Below are positions 22,465-31,142 of a stretch of 64,000 nucleotides of DNA, piece by piece; position 1 is the first letter of the stretch; every line of letters starts with the position of its first letter. Both the position numbers and the translations under genes were made by a program. A model generated the notes under the pieces. It saw only the letters and a program-made list of their open reading frames with translations, made no database searches and had not been told where the DNA came from. The stretch comes from an uncultured Eubacteriales bacterium (GTDB lineage: Bacteria; Bacillota; Clostridia; Oscillospirales; Acutalibacteraceae): positions 1 through 64,000 of the forward strand of contig CAKSTF010000004.1 in assembly GCA_934491515.1 (NCBI GenBank). The letters are read 5' to 3'.

Positions 22465-24193
22465 GCGCGTCACCCCCTGTCTGACTTTCGTACAGATTTC
22501 TATACGCCGGAACGGACAACGCCAGTTCTTTGTGTGTGCCGACGCTCACTTTGCCGTCCTCTATAAAAACAATCTTCTGCATTTGCGGAAAATGATAAAG
22601 GCGGTGCGAAATAAGAAATACAATTTTATCTTTTGCGTATCGGCGCAGGTTTTCAAACACCGCGTCCTCGGTTTTTCGGTCAAGGGCGGAAAACGGATCG
22701 TCTAAAATCATCAAAGGCCGCGGGTGCGCCAACGTTCTTGCAAGCGCAAGCCGCTGCGCCTGACCGCCCGAAAGGCGTGTGCCGCCCGTACCTATCACGG
22801 TGTCGGCGCCGTTCTCCATTTCATTCACTTCGTCGGTTAAAGATACGGCTTCAAGGTATTCCGCAGCGTTTTGTCCGCCGCCGCAGATCACGTTGTTTTG
22901 CAGCGTATCGGCGGAAAGTTCGGGGTCGTGCCCTAAATATCCCACCGTTTCCGCTATTTCGCGCGGAGAAAATGACGAAAGTTCCCTGCCGCCGAAACGG
23001 ACGGAGCCGCCGTAGGAGGCTTCGCACAAAAACACACGCCCCAAAGTGGATTTACCGCATGCCACGGGGCCCGTAACGCCGATAATATCGCCGGGGCGTG
23101 CCGTAAGGGTAAGGCCCGAAAATATCGGCTCTCCGCCGTAGGCAAAGGAAAGCCCTTCGATGATAAGTTCCGCGGAATTATGTACGCAAAGCGGTTCAAG
23201 CGGTTCGGGGGATTTAAGCAGCGGTTTGATTCTTTTCCACGAAACCTCCGCCTTTTGCACCGAGTTAAAGAGTTTTGCAACTTTGGAGGACTTTACCGTA
23301 AGTTTTGTAAAGCAGGAAAGAAAGGTTGTAAACGCCGCAATGTCCCAGGCGTTAAAGCCTGTTCCAAGCACATTCTTTGCACCAAACCACAAAATAAACA
23401 AAACGCCCGCGCCGGACGCCGCAAGGTAAAGCGGAGGCAGCGCCGACTGCCACATGTTGTTTTTAACGGCGGTTTTTTCATAAGTTTTAAGCGCCTTTTC
23501 GTACCCTTTTACCCTTGCGTTTTCGCATCCGTATATGCGGTAGGTAACGGCGTTTTCCGCACGGTCAATGGTGGCGCCGCTTAAAGCGGCGGCGGCTTTT
23601 TTATACGCCGCACCGGCGCGCTGTACCGGGTTTTTCATCATCGCAGCGCAAACATAGGATATCGGGGTAAACAGCAAACTCATAAACGCCAGACGCCAAT
23701 CGTACACAAAAAGCATTGCGGCGTATCCTACCATCACCACGCCGGTATCAAAAACCTCGGTGGTAAATTTGCGCATACCCTCAACGCAGTCGTCAACGTC
23801 GGAAACGGCCTTTGTAAGCAGTTCTCCGGCGCCCTCTTTTTGAAGTGACGTACGGCTTTTACGCACAAGATTGGCATAAAGAATACCTTTCATACGGCGG
23901 TTTATGTTGTTGGCAAAACGGCGCACATAAAAGCGTTTTACAAACCGCGCCGCCTGCACTGCCGCCACAACCGCCAAGTAGACCGCAACAAGCGCCGCCA
24001 TAGTGTAAGCGGTTTTGCCGCCGCCCAAAATATCGGCAAGGCACTGGGCAAGTTTTCCTTCAAACCACGGCGTTGCAAGCAGTCCCACATTGTAAATAAG
24101 TCCCGAAACGGTAACAAGGGTCAGCGGCAGCCATTCGGCACGGAAATATGAAACGATTCTGTCGGGGCAGAAAATTTTTTCTTTTTTACGCAT
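22451..24193 (-). CDS. ABC transporter ATP-binding/permease half-transporter
   Basis: A 580-residue half-transporter. The helical domain is followed by Walker A GPVACGKST, signature LSGGQAQRLALARTL and Walker B LMILDDPFSALDRK, where the usual catalytic Glu is Asp (LDDP). Heterodimeric exporters with one degenerate site often show this. The start at 24193 overlaps the MarR stop and has GGCGGAG upstream; the longer frame is less likely. Substrate unknown; MarR linkage suggests drug or antimicrobial peptide export. Confidence 0.88.
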   Translation of the reverse strand: MRKKEKIFCPDRIVSYFRAEWLPLTLVTVSGLIYNVGLLATPWFEGKLAQCLADILGGGKTAYTMAALVAVYLAVVAAVQAARFVKRFYVRRFANNINRRMKGILYANLVRKSRTSLQKEGAGELLTKAVSDVDDCVEGMRKFTTEVFDTGVVMVGYAAMLFVYDWRLAFMSLLFTPISYVCAAMMKNPVQRAGAAYKKAAAALSGATIDRAENAVTYRIYGCENARVKGYEKALKTYEKTAVKNNMWQSALPPLYLAASGAGVLFILWFGAKNVLGTGFNAWDIAAFTTFLSCFTKLTVKSSKVAKLFNSVQKAEVSWKRIKPLLKSPEPLEPLCVHNSAELIIEGLSFAYGGEPIFSGLTLTARPGDIIGVTGPVACGKSTLGRVFLCEASYGGSVRFGGRELSSFSPREIAETVGYLGHDPELSADTLQNNVICGGGQNAAEYLEAVSLTDEVNEMENGADTVIGTGGTRLSGGQAQRLALARTLAHPRPLMILDDPFSALDRKTEDAVFENLRRYAKDKIVFLISHRLYHFPQMQKIVFIEDGKVSVGTHKELALSVPAYRNLYESQTGGDAHEEK

Positions 24194-24656
24194 TGTTTCT
24201 CCGCCCGCCGCTTTTAACAAAATGCGGAAATCCCGCGCGGCTTTCGACCTTGGAGGCTACGTATATCTTATCAAGCGATTCCGCAAAGATTTTCGCTTCT
24301 TCAACGCTTAAAACAGAGATAAGATACTCATAAAATCCCGCTTCTATCTCTGCCTTGGAGGATTTCATATTTCCCGCTTTTTCGGTGGGATAAAGCAGTT
24401 GGCTGCGGCGGTCGTTTGCGTCAGCCTTACGTACAAGAAAACCCTTTGCTTCAAGATTTTTGGTTCTTCGCGCAACCGCCGCCTTGTCGGCGTGCAAAAG
24501 TTCCGCAAGTTTTGCCTGCGTGCACCCGGGATTGTGCCGCAAGGCGTGAATCAGGTCTATTTCCGCCGTGCCTACGCCCTCTTCACGCAATGAAATCAAA
24601 ACAAGTTTTTCCGCCTCACGCGCGATTTTCGTGATTTTACGTTCCGTAAAATCCAT
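24186..24656 (-). CDS. MarR family repressor of the ABC exporter operon
   Basis: A 156-residue winged-helix protein (NPGCTQAKLAELLHADKAAVARRTKNLEAKGFLVRKADANDRR is the HTH and wing, split here across about 42-85). It leads the operon, with the exporter gene start overlapping its stop. Palindromes just downstream of its -10 box indicate autoregulation. Confidence 0.9.
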   Translation of the reverse strand: MDFTERKITKIAREAEKLVLISLREEGVGTAEIDLIHALRHNPGCTQAKLAELLHADKAAVARRTKNLEAKGFLVRKADANDRRSQLLYPTEKAGNMKSSKAEIEAGFYEYLISVLSVEEAKIFAESLDKIYVASKVESRAGFPHFVKSGGRRNNA

Positions 24657-24680
24657 AAAAACACCCCTTCGACAGTTTGT

Positions 24681-24735
24681 TGTATATACATTGTTGTACC
24701 TACAACTATTATATCCGTAAATATGCTTTTGTCAA
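24681..24735 (-). promoter_or_regulatory. Promoter and MarR-type operators
   Basis: Minus strand TTGACA (24730-24735) and TATAAT (24708-24713), 16 bases apart. Immediately downstream lie the palindromes GTTGTACCTACAAC (24693-24706) and TGTATATACA (24681-24690), where a MarR dimer would block initiation. Confidence 0.8.
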
Positions 24736-24761
24736 GCAGCGATTTGAATTTAAAAATAAAA

Positions 24762-24787
24762 AAACGGCACCCTTTCGGGTACCGTTT
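24762..24787 (-). terminator. Terminator of rplJL
   Basis: An 11 bp stem with one mismatch (24762-24772 with 24777-24787), with a T-run on the minus strand, 29 bases after the rplL stop. Confidence 0.85.
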
Positions 24788-24815
24788 CAGTCTGTTTTTT
24801 AAAGTAAATTTTAAA

Positions 24816-25193
24816 TTACTTAAGTTCAACAGTTGCGCCAACTTCTTCAAGTTTAGCCTTGATTGCTTCAGCGTCATCCTTGGAAGCGGCTTCCTTGATG
24901 GTCTTGGGAGCGCCGTCAACAACTGCTTTAGCGTCAGCAAGGCCAAGACCGGTGATCTCACGAACAACCTTGATAACCTTAATCTTTTCAGCGCCAACTT
25001 CTTTAAGAACAACGTCGAACTCGGTCTTTTCTTCAGCTGCTGCTGCGCCGCCTGCTGCCGGAGCCGCTACTGCTACCGCTGCTGCTGCGGATACGCCGAA
25101 TTCCTCTTCAACTGCTTTAACAAGCTCGGAGAGCTCAAGTACTGTAAGAGTTTTTAACTCTTCAATCATAGCTGTAATCTTTTCAGATGCCAT
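24816..25193 (-). CDS. rplL: Ribosomal protein L7/L12
   Basis: A 125-residue L7/L12: N-terminal dimerization helix pair (IEELKTLTVLELSELVKAVEEEF), an Ala-rich hinge (about 33-55) and the conserved factor-binding C-terminal domain (KIKVIKVVREITGLGLADAK, then VDGAPKTIKE). It forms the stalk on L10. It is co-transcribed with rplJ. Confidence 0.98.
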   Translation of the reverse strand: MASEKITAMIEELKTLTVLELSELVKAVEEEFGVSAAAAVAVAAPAAGGAAAAEEKTEFDVVLKEVGAEKIKVIKVVREITGLGLADAKAVVDGAPKTIKEAASKDDAEAIKAKLEEVGATVELK

Positions 25194-25236
25194 TTTAATT
25201 TTCCTCCAATTTAATTTTAGAATGTGTTTTTAAAAA

Positions 25237-25749
25237 TTATTCTGCCGCGGGCTCTTCACCGTCTTTATCAACGATGGCCTGTACGGCACGTGCGAACGCC
25301 GCAATGGGCGCCTGGAATGCGGAAAGAACGGTTGCAAGAAGAACGTCCTTGGTGGGGAGAGCCGCGAGTTCTTTAATGGTCTCGATTGCTACTACCTTAC
25401 CGTCAAGGAAGCCGGTCTTAACTGCGAAATTTTCATGAGATTCCGCAAATTTGCAAAGGATTCTTGCCGCGGCGGTGTAGTCTTCGTTAGAAAGTGCGAT
25501 AGCGGTTGTGCCCTCCAGTGCGGACTGCATTTCCGCAAGGTCGCCGCCCTCGATCGCGCGGGAAAGAAGGGTGTTCTTTACTACGAAATACTCAACGCCG
25601 TTTTCGCGAAGTTCTTTACGCAGTGCTGTGTCGTCGGAAACGGAGGTACCCTTGTAATCAACGATAACGCCCGTAACAGCGGCGGCAAGTTTTGCTTTAA
25701 GTTCTTCAACGATCTGCTGCTTTTGTGCTAAAACCTGTGCGTTTGGCAA
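25237..25749 (-). CDS. rplJ: Ribosomal protein L10
   Basis: A 170-residue L10. The N-terminal rRNA-binding domain contains VIVDYKGTSVSDDTALRKEL and EYFVVKNTLLSRA; the C-terminal helix binds L7/L12. The start is a TTG with GAGGTG 8 bases upstream. A structured leader provides autogenous control. The rplJL pair is separated from rplKA by over 7 kb and lies on the opposite strand. Confidence 0.97.
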   Translation of the reverse strand: MPNAQVLAQKQQIVEELKAKLAAAVTGVIVDYKGTSVSDDTALRKELRENGVEYFVVKNTLLSRAIEGGDLAEMQSALEGTTAIALSNEDYTAAARILCKFAESHENFAVKTGFLDGKVVAIETIKELAALPTKDVLLATVLSAFQAPIAAFARAVQAIVDKDGEEPAAE

Positions 25750-25764
25750 TGTGTTTCACCTCGC

Positions 25765-25889
25765 CTTAAAAATAAAAAATGTCCACCAAACACAGGTGGA
25801 CACGAAAATATCATATAAATATTAACGCTCACCTCGGCAGGCGCATACGCTTACGGAGCAAACTCCACCTACTGTCTACGGTTTGATGC
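25765..25889 (-). ncRNA. L10 ribosomal protein leader
   Basis: Between promoter and rplJ the minus strand carries the L10-leader features: GTAGACAGTAGGTGGAGTTT, GCTCCGTAAGCG and GCCTGCCGAGGTGAGCG, followed by a 3' hairpin (25780-25803: GTGTCCACC/GGTGGACAT) with a T-rich tail that can act as attenuator. L10 (with L12) binds such leaders to repress its own operon. The ends are approximate. Confidence 0.85.
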
Positions 25890-25895
25890 CTTGGT

Positions 25896-25924
25896 ATTAT
25901 ACACCGAGCGTCTTTCTTTGTCAA
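25896..25924 (-). promoter_or_regulatory. Sigma-A promoter of rplJL
   Basis: Minus strand TTGACA (25919-25924) and TATAAT (25896-25901), exact consensus with 17-base spacing. Confidence 0.92.
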
Positions 25925-25933
25925 GCATTTATT

Positions 25934-26911
25934 TTAAGATTTTCCTATATCGCAGCCTTTATAATAATGAAGCAGTATTTCCTTATAACTGCTGCCCTGC
26001 TTTGCCATATACTGCGCACCTTCCTGACTCATCCCGACGCCGTGGCCGCTGCCCCTTACCGTAAAAACATAGTTTCCGTTTTCGTAAGCCACGTCAAAAT
26101 TCGCGCTTCTGAGTCCCAGCGCTTTCTGAACATCGCCGCCCGACAGTTCTTTGCCGCCGCATTTAAGACTTTTCACCCTGCCGCTGTCACTAAGGGCAAT
26201 ATCGGAAAAAGCGTTTGCGCCCGCAGCCACCGTGCAAAGCGATTTCATCTTTTCGGCAAGCGCGGATTCTTTAAAGGAAACGTTGCTTAAGTATCCCGAG
26301 GACAGTTTATCCCCCATACTTTCGACCGAAACAAGGTAAGGCAGATCGCTGCCCCATACTTCTTTTGAGGAGGCCGTAACGCCCGATGATATCGCGTGAT
26401 ATGCCGTAAGCGCCGGTTCGCCTTTATAAAGAACCGCAACGCCCGATACCGCCGACACCGCCTTTTTTATTTTTTCGTAGTATTCGTCGGTTTTGTCGCC
26501 CCATTTTTCTTTAAGCGCAGCCTTTTCCACATAACACTGGTCGGTTTCGGGGCTGTCGGTAAGGTCGTAATCCCGACCCGCCTTTTTCGCGGCGGCGGCA
26601 CGGCGCAGCGCAAATGTATACGCGGCTACCGCCTGCGCCTTAAGCGCCTCGTTTTCATAAGCGGGCGGTATTTCTCCGCAAAGCACGCCGCATATATATT
26701 CTTCGGCGGACAAAGTTTTTATGCTGCCGTCCGAACTCATTTTAATTTTAAAGGATTCGGCAGACCCTGTATTAACCGGTTTTTCTGCGGTAATCCCCTC
26801 CGGAATAACGGACGCCACCGCCGCCGATACTGTTTTTTTGTCTAAAGATAAAAGCGGCATTGCCGCGGCACATACAAAAACCAATACTGCTGTAATTATT
26901 GCGGCTTTCAT
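25934..26911 (-). CDS. spoIID: SpoIID-like sporulation murein hydrolase/transglycosylase
   Basis: A 325-residue protein with one N-terminal membrane anchor (AAIITAVLVFVCAAAMPLL). The SpoIID domain shows SAEEYICGVLCGEIPPAYENEALKAQAVAAYTFA (in parts), YHAISSGVTASSKEVWG and a C-terminal RGSGHGVGMSQEGAQYMA. In sporulating Firmicutes it acts with SpoIIM and SpoIIP in engulfment by cutting glycan strands. I start at 26911 (GGAGTG upstream); an in-frame ATG 16 codons earlier is less likely. It is good evidence for a spore-forming lineage. Confidence 0.9.
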   Translation of the reverse strand: MKAAIITAVLVFVCAAAMPLLSLDKKTVSAAVASVIPEGITAEKPVNTGSAESFKIKMSSDGSIKTLSAEEYICGVLCGEIPPAYENEALKAQAVAAYTFALRRAAAAKKAGRDYDLTDSPETDQCYVEKAALKEKWGDKTDEYYEKIKKAVSAVSGVAVLYKGEPALTAYHAISSGVTASSKEVWGSDLPYLVSVESMGDKLSSGYLSNVSFKESALAEKMKSLCTVAAGANAFSDIALSDSGRVKSLKCGGKELSGGDVQKALGLRSANFDVAYENGNYVFTVRGSGHGVGMSQEGAQYMAKQGSSYKEILLHYYKGCDIGKS

Positions 26912-26931
26912 TTTTACACTCCTTACGCGTG

Positions 26932-26960
26932 TTGACTTTTGGCGGAAAATTTTATACAAT
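26932..26960 (+). promoter_or_regulatory. Promoter for the membrane protein at 27066
   Basis: TTGACT (26932-26937) and TACAAT (26955-26960), 17 bases apart. The ~100-base leader behind it holds GC-rich inverted repeats (CCGCCGCTTAAGGCGG at about 26991). Confidence 0.7.
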
Positions 26961-27065
26961 ATATAGTATGTTACCGATTTGATTTAAATACCGCCGCTTA
27001 AGGCGGAGATACTCACGTCCGACAGGGCGGCACTGCCGCTTTAAGCGGATGGAAAGGGTGCGTTT

Positions 27066-27848
27066 ATGATATACGGTCAGATAAAAAAGTGTTTTTATGT
27101 TTTACTTTCGTCCGCCCTTGTTCTGCGTACGGCGGAGAACCTTTTAACAACGGACGGCAAAACGGGGTTTGTAAAATCCGGTCTTGGCGTAATAAACGCC
27201 GTACTTACCGTTCTTCCCCTTATTTGTGTTGCCGTTCTGGCATTTTTATCAGTAAGGGTTAAATATCTTCCGAAAAAAATTGCCGGTCCCGACCTTTTAT
27301 CGTCGGCGTCCGCTTTATTTATTGCTATATTTACCGTTATTGATACCTTTACGGTAAATTCTCCGGAATCGTATCCCGCGTGGCAGATAGCGATAATAAC
27401 GGTAGTCGGCATACTTAACGCCGTGTATTTCCTGCTTTATGCGGCAAGTCTTGTTATAAATCTGCCGCCGCTGCTTTCAATAATACCTCTTGTTTTCAGC
27501 ATAGTAAGGCTTGTAAGATTTTTTGCGGCAACCTCCTCGATAACGCTTATAACAAGCAATATTTTCGCAACTTTCGCTTATTCCGCCTGCGTTATATTTA
27601 TGCTTGAATTTGCTTCGGCGCAAAACGGAATAGGCACAAAAAAGATTTACCGCAAATTTATAGCCGCCGGACTTTGCGCCTGCGTTTTATGCCTTATAAG
27701 CGCGGTTCCCGACATACTTAAACTTATTTTCGATAAAACCGCCGTGGCGCACGAAAGCGTTGCTTCTGTTATTCAAACGGCGGCTATGGGCGTTTTCTGC
27801 TTTGCGGTAACAAACAGAACTTTCAGTGTGGGCAGACCTCATAAATAA
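27066..27848 (+). CDS. Uncharacterised polytopic membrane protein
   Basis: A 260-residue protein with about seven or eight hydrophobic segments and no recognisable signature. Short charged loops separate the helices. It has its own promoter and no operon partner. It could be a small sensor or transporter of the many unclassified Clostridia membrane proteins; I assign no function. Confidence 0.7.
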   Translation: MIYGQIKKCFYVLLSSALVLRTAENLLTTDGKTGFVKSGLGVINAVLTVLPLICVAVLAFLSVRVKYLPKKIAGPDLLSSASALFIAIFTVIDTFTVNSPESYPAWQIAIITVVGILNAVYFLLYAASLVINLPPLLSIIPLVFSIVRLVRFFAATSSITLITSNIFATFAYSACVIFMLEFASAQNGIGTKKIYRKFIAAGLCACVLCLISAVPDILKLIFDKTAVAHESVASVIQTAAMGVFCFAVTNRTFSVGRPHK

Positions 27849-27917
27849 AATGTAAAAATCGCGTTTTACGGCAGATACTGTTTATAAAGGCGAAACTTAT
27901 TCTTGAATAAGCAACGT

Positions 27918-27955
27918 TAGACAAAGCAATCGGGATACAACGATTGTTTTGTCTA
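27918..27955. repeat. Palindromic dispersed repeat (REP-like)
   Basis: TAGACAAAGCAATCG (27918-27932) pairs with CGATTGTTTTGTCTA (27941-27955), one G-T pair, around the loop GGATACAA. It has the same core as the terminal repeats of the element at 7868-8013. Confidence 0.8.
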
Positions 27956-27961
27956 TTTAAA

Positions 27962-28036
27962 TTGACAAATGTGAACTGTTTGTATATAATGATGTGTAGG
28001 TATTTTCGGTGTGACGGTTTTTTACTGTCACACCGC
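27962..28036 (+). promoter_or_regulatory. Sigma-A promoter and leader hairpin of murA
   Basis: TTGACA (27962-27967) and TATAAT (27985-27990), 17 bases apart. The leader has a stem GGTGTGAC/GTCACACC (about 28009-28035) ahead of the murA ribosome binding site. Confidence 0.85.
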
Positions 28037-28069
28037 CTTAATCATCGGTAACGGGGAGGCGTCGGCTTT

Positions 28070-29356
28070 TTGGAGAAATTCGTTATAAACGGCGGTAAGC
28101 CGCTTAAAGGAACTGTCAGAATAAGCGGCGCCAAAAATGCGGCGGTTGCCATACTGCCGGCGGTACTTCTTTCGGACGAGCCTTGTATAATCGAAAATTT
28201 ACCGGAAATATCCGACGTTACTACTTTACTTAAATCGCTCAAAACTTTGGGCGCCGATATAAAGGTTATAAACAAAAACAGCGTGCGGATAGACCCCACG
28301 CGCGTTAATTCGTATACCGTCACCAAAGAAATGGCGGAGGGTATGCGCGCTTCAAGTTACTTTTTGGGTGCGTTGCTCGGCAGGTGCGGTCATGCGGCGG
28401 TAGCGCCTCCCGGGGGATGCGATTTCGGCGTAAGACCCATAGACCAGCACATAAAAGGTTTTGAAATGCTGGGTGCGGACGTTACCATAGAAAACGGTAT
28501 GGTGGAAGCGCACGCAGGCAAACTTTCAGGCTGCTTTATATACCTTGACGTGGTATCGGTCGGCGCTACGATGAACATTATGCTTGCGGCTGCAAAGGCA
28601 AACGGCCTTACCGTTATAGAAAACGCCGCAAGGGAGCCGCACATAGTTGACCTTGCAAACTTCTTAAACTCCATGGGTGCAAACATTATGGGCGCCGGCA
28701 CAAATCTTATAAAAATACGCGGCGTAGGCAGCCTGCACGGCAGCAATTACAGCATCATTCCCGACCAAATAGAGGCGGGAACGTATATGGCGGCGGCAGT
28801 TGCCACAAAGGGTGACGTGATGATAGAAAACGTCACGCCTAAACATCTTGAGTCCATTATAGCCAAACTTGTAGAGGCAGGCGCCGAGATCACCGAGTTT
28901 GACGAGGCGGTGCGCGTTGTGATGCGCACAAGGCCTAAAAAATGCAATATAAAAACGATGCCGCACCCCGGTTTCCCGACCGATATGCAGCCGCAGTTCG
29001 GCGTGATTTTATCGATAGCGGACGGTACAAGCATTATAACCGAAGGCGTTTGGGACAACCGTTTCCGTTATGTTGAACAACTTTCCCTTATGGGCGCCGA
29101 CATTCAGGTAGACGGCAAGATGGCGGTTATAACCGGCGTTGAAAAACTGCACTCGGCACCCGTTCGCGCGGTCGATCTGCGCGCAGGGGCGGCTGTTATA
29201 ATAGCCGGCCTTATGGCAGAGGGTACCACAACGGTGGAAAACATTCTGCATATAGACCGCGGGTATGAACACATTGCCGAAAAATTTTCCGCTTTGGGCG
29301 CGGACATCAAGCGCATAACCGTTCCCGACGGAATAGTCGCGGCAAAAAACGCATAA
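28070..29356 (+). CDS. murA: UDP-N-acetylglucosamine 1-carboxyvinyltransferase
   Basis: A 428-residue MurA, the first committed enzyme of murein synthesis, adding enolpyruvate to UDP-GlcNAc. INGGKPLKGTVRISGAKNAA is the N-terminal signature; the fosfomycin-target Cys lies in PPGGCDFGVRPID; the substrate-binding region is near PTDMQPQ. It starts with TTG (LEKFVINGG) behind GGGGAGG. Two MurA paralogues are common in Firmicutes, so this may be murA1 or murA2. Confidence 0.95.
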   Translation: MEKFVINGGKPLKGTVRISGAKNAAVAILPAVLLSDEPCIIENLPEISDVTTLLKSLKTLGADIKVINKNSVRIDPTRVNSYTVTKEMAEGMRASSYFLGALLGRCGHAAVAPPGGCDFGVRPIDQHIKGFEMLGADVTIENGMVEAHAGKLSGCFIYLDVVSVGATMNIMLAAAKANGLTVIENAAREPHIVDLANFLNSMGANIMGAGTNLIKIRGVGSLHGSNYSIIPDQIEAGTYMAAAVATKGDVMIENVTPKHLESIIAKLVEAGAEITEFDEAVRVVMRTRPKKCNIKTMPHPGFPTDMQPQFGVILSIADGTSIITEGVWDNRFRYVEQLSLMGADIQVDGKMAVITGVEKLHSAPVRAVDLRAGAAVIIAGLMAEGTTTVENILHIDRGYEHIAEKFSALGADIKRITVPDGIVAAKNA

Positions 29357-29371
29357 ACAAAACAATCGGGA
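29353..29371. repeat. Half-copy of the dispersed repeat
   Basis: AAACAAAACAATCGGGAAAC right after the murA stop matches half of the palindromic repeat (core ACAAARCAATCGGG). It continues into the terminator GGCGGC-ACAA-GCCGCC (about 29400-29417) with a T-run. Confidence 0.55.
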
Positions 29372-29399
29372 AACGGTGACTTTTATCCGGACAAAAGAG

Positions 29400-29422
29400 G
29401 CGGCACAAGCCGCCCTTTTTAA
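29400..29422 (+). terminator. Terminator of murA
   Basis: A short GC-rich hairpin GGCGGC/GCCGCC with an ACAA loop and a following CTTTTT, 45 bases after the murA stop. Confidence 0.85.
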
Positions 29423-29451
29423 TTAAAATTCCGAAAAAGGAGGGTATGTTA

Positions 29452-30237
29452 GTGGCAAGGCTTTGCACGCTTTTCAGCGGTTCTTCGGGCAACTGCACAT
29501 ATATTAAAGACGGCGACTGCGGTCTGCTTATAGACGCGGGCGCCTCCTTCAAAAACATAAACGACGCCCTGTTAAAAGCCGGCGGCAGCACCGAATCGCT
29601 TTGCGGAGTTTTTATAACCCATGAACATACCGACCACGTAAAAGGGCTTAAAACCCTGCTTAAAAAAACGGGCATTCCGCTTTACGCTTCGGCAAAAACG
29701 CTTTCGGCGCTTGAAAAGGCCGATATGATACCCGAAAACACCGCCGTGTTTGAAGCCGCGTCCGCAACGGCGGCAGGCGATTTTTACATAGAGCGTTTTG
29801 CCACAAGCCACGACTGCGAGGGTTCAAGCGGTTACGGCGTCACCCTTAAAGACGGCAGAAGAATCACCGTTTGCACCGACCTCGGAATTGTTACCGACAG
29901 TGTGCGCGCGGCGCTCTCAGGCAGCAGCGCCGTTGTTTTTGAATCGAATCACGATATAGAAATGCTGCGCCGCGGTCCGTATCCACCGGCGCTTAAAATG
30001 CGGATACTTTCGGAAAAAGGTCACCTTTCAAACGCGGCATGTGCGGCGGAACTTCCCGCGCTTTTGCAAAACGGCACCTCAAGGTTTATTCTGGCGCACT
30101 TAAGTTTGCATAATAATCTGCCTGCTCTTGCGGCAAACTGCGCAAATTCAGCGCTTGCGGCGGCAGGCGCCGTTAAAAATTCCGATTACATACTTGTTAC
30201 GGCAAAGCCGTGCGGCAATCCGGTGATATCGCTATGA
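29452..30237 (+). CDS. walJ: WalJ/YycJ-like metallo-beta-lactamase-fold hydrolase
   Basis: A 261-residue MBL-fold protein with the metal motif THEHTDH and the N-terminal signature LFSGSSGNCTYI. The family (YycJ/WalJ) is thought to be a 5'-3' DNA exonuclease that links cell division and replication. I choose GTG at 29452 because GGAGG is 8 bases upstream; the ATG two codons earlier is too close. It overlaps rlmH, a frequent neighbour of this family. No walRK genes are present. Confidence 0.88.
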   Translation: MARLCTLFSGSSGNCTYIKDGDCGLLIDAGASFKNINDALLKAGGSTESLCGVFITHEHTDHVKGLKTLLKKTGIPLYASAKTLSALEKADMIPENTAVFEAASATAAGDFYIERFATSHDCEGSSGYGVTLKDGRRITVCTDLGIVTDSVRAALSGSSAVVFESNHDIEMLRRGPYPPALKMRILSEKGHLSNAACAAELPALLQNGTSRFILAHLSLHNNLPALAANCANSALAAAGAVKNSDYILVTAKPCGNPVISL

Positions 30238-30713
30238 TGAAAATAACCGTTATTTCGATAGGAAAACTTAAAGAAAAATATTTTAAAGACGCCGCGAACG
30301 AATACATTAAAAGGCTTTCGGCTTACTGCGATATTTCCGTGCGCGAGATAGTTCCCGAATCTCTGCCCGAAAAGCCTTCTGCCGCGCAGACGGACGCCGC
30401 GCTTTTAAAAGAAGCCGAAAAGGCGGAAAAGCAAATACCTAAAAACGCTTTTACCGTGGCGCTTTGCGTTGAAGGCAGAGGCTGCAGCAGCGAAACCTTT
30501 GCAAAACTTATAAAGGAAAACTGCGATAAAGGAACGCCCGTGTGTTTTATTATAGGCAGTTCCTGCGGACTGCACGAATCCTTAAAGCAAAAGGCGGATA
30601 TGCGGCTTTCCTTTTCCGACATGACCTTTCCGCACAAACTTTTTAAGGTAATGCTGCTTGAACAGATCTACCGCGCTTTTAAGATAAACGGCGGCGGTAC
30701 ATACCATAAATAG
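30237..30713 (+). CDS. rlmH: 23S rRNA (pseudouridine1915-N3)-methyltransferase
   Basis: A 158-residue SPOUT methyltransferase. The N-terminus is KITVISIGKLKEKYF. The trefoil-knot cofactor region FIIGSSCGLHESLKQKA and SFSDMTFPHKLFKVMLLEQIYRAFKI, with the final YHK, are the RlmH signatures. An adjacent ATG one codon earlier is equally possible. It methylates pseudouridine 1915 in helix 69 of 23S rRNA. Confidence 0.96.
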   Translation: MKITVISIGKLKEKYFKDAANEYIKRLSAYCDISVREIVPESLPEKPSAAQTDAALLKEAEKAEKQIPKNAFTVALCVEGRGCSSETFAKLIKENCDKGTPVCFIIGSSCGLHESLKQKADMRLSFSDMTFPHKLFKVMLLEQIYRAFKINGGGTYHK

Positions 30714-30761
30714 CCGCAAACGGCGCCGCACATATTATATATTAGAACAGTGAAAAAATGC

Positions 30762-30790
30762 TTGACCTCACAGGTGGTTTGTGATATACT
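30762..30790 (+). promoter_or_regulatory. Promoter of the rpmG-secE-nusG operon
   Basis: TTGACC (30762-30767) and TATACT (30785-30790), 17 bases apart. An 8 bp inverted repeat CCTCACAG (30766-30773) / CTGTGAGG (30801-30808) brackets the -10. The 190-base leader that follows holds no gene. Confidence 0.8.
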
Positions 30791-30980
30791 TACTTTACCT
30801 CTGTGAGGCTCTTTTTTTTTGGAAAAAGACCTTTTCATAAGCGGATATACACGATGTAGTACTTGTGCTTTCGCAGGTCTCAATATGTGGCTTGCGGTAC
30901 TGCCGTTTCCGTAATGAGGGAGGCGTTCCCTTTGTCTTAAAAAAGGGAAAAAATATTTCCGTAAAGCGGGAGGTGCCGTT

Positions 30981-31130
30981 ATGAGAGTAAAAATCACACT
31001 CGCTTGCACAGAATGCAAGCAACGCAACTACAACACGATGAAAAACAAGAAAAACGACCCGGATAGACTTGAAATGAACAAGTACTGTCGTTTTTGCAGA
31101 AAGCACACCTTGCACAAGGAAACGAAGTAA
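30981..31130 (+). CDS. rpmG: Ribosomal protein L33
   Basis: A 49-residue L33 read directly from 30981: RVKITLACTECKQRNYNT, then NKYCRFCRKHTLHKETK. Two CxxC pairs are kept, so it is the zinc-binding (C+) form. GGGAGG lies just upstream. It heads the usual rpmG-secE-nusG-rplK-rplA order. It is too short for simple ORF cut-offs. Confidence 0.97.
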   Translation: MRVKITLACTECKQRNYNTMKNKKNDPDRLEMNKYCRFCRKHTLHKETK

Positions 31131-31142
31131 GGAGGAAAACGA

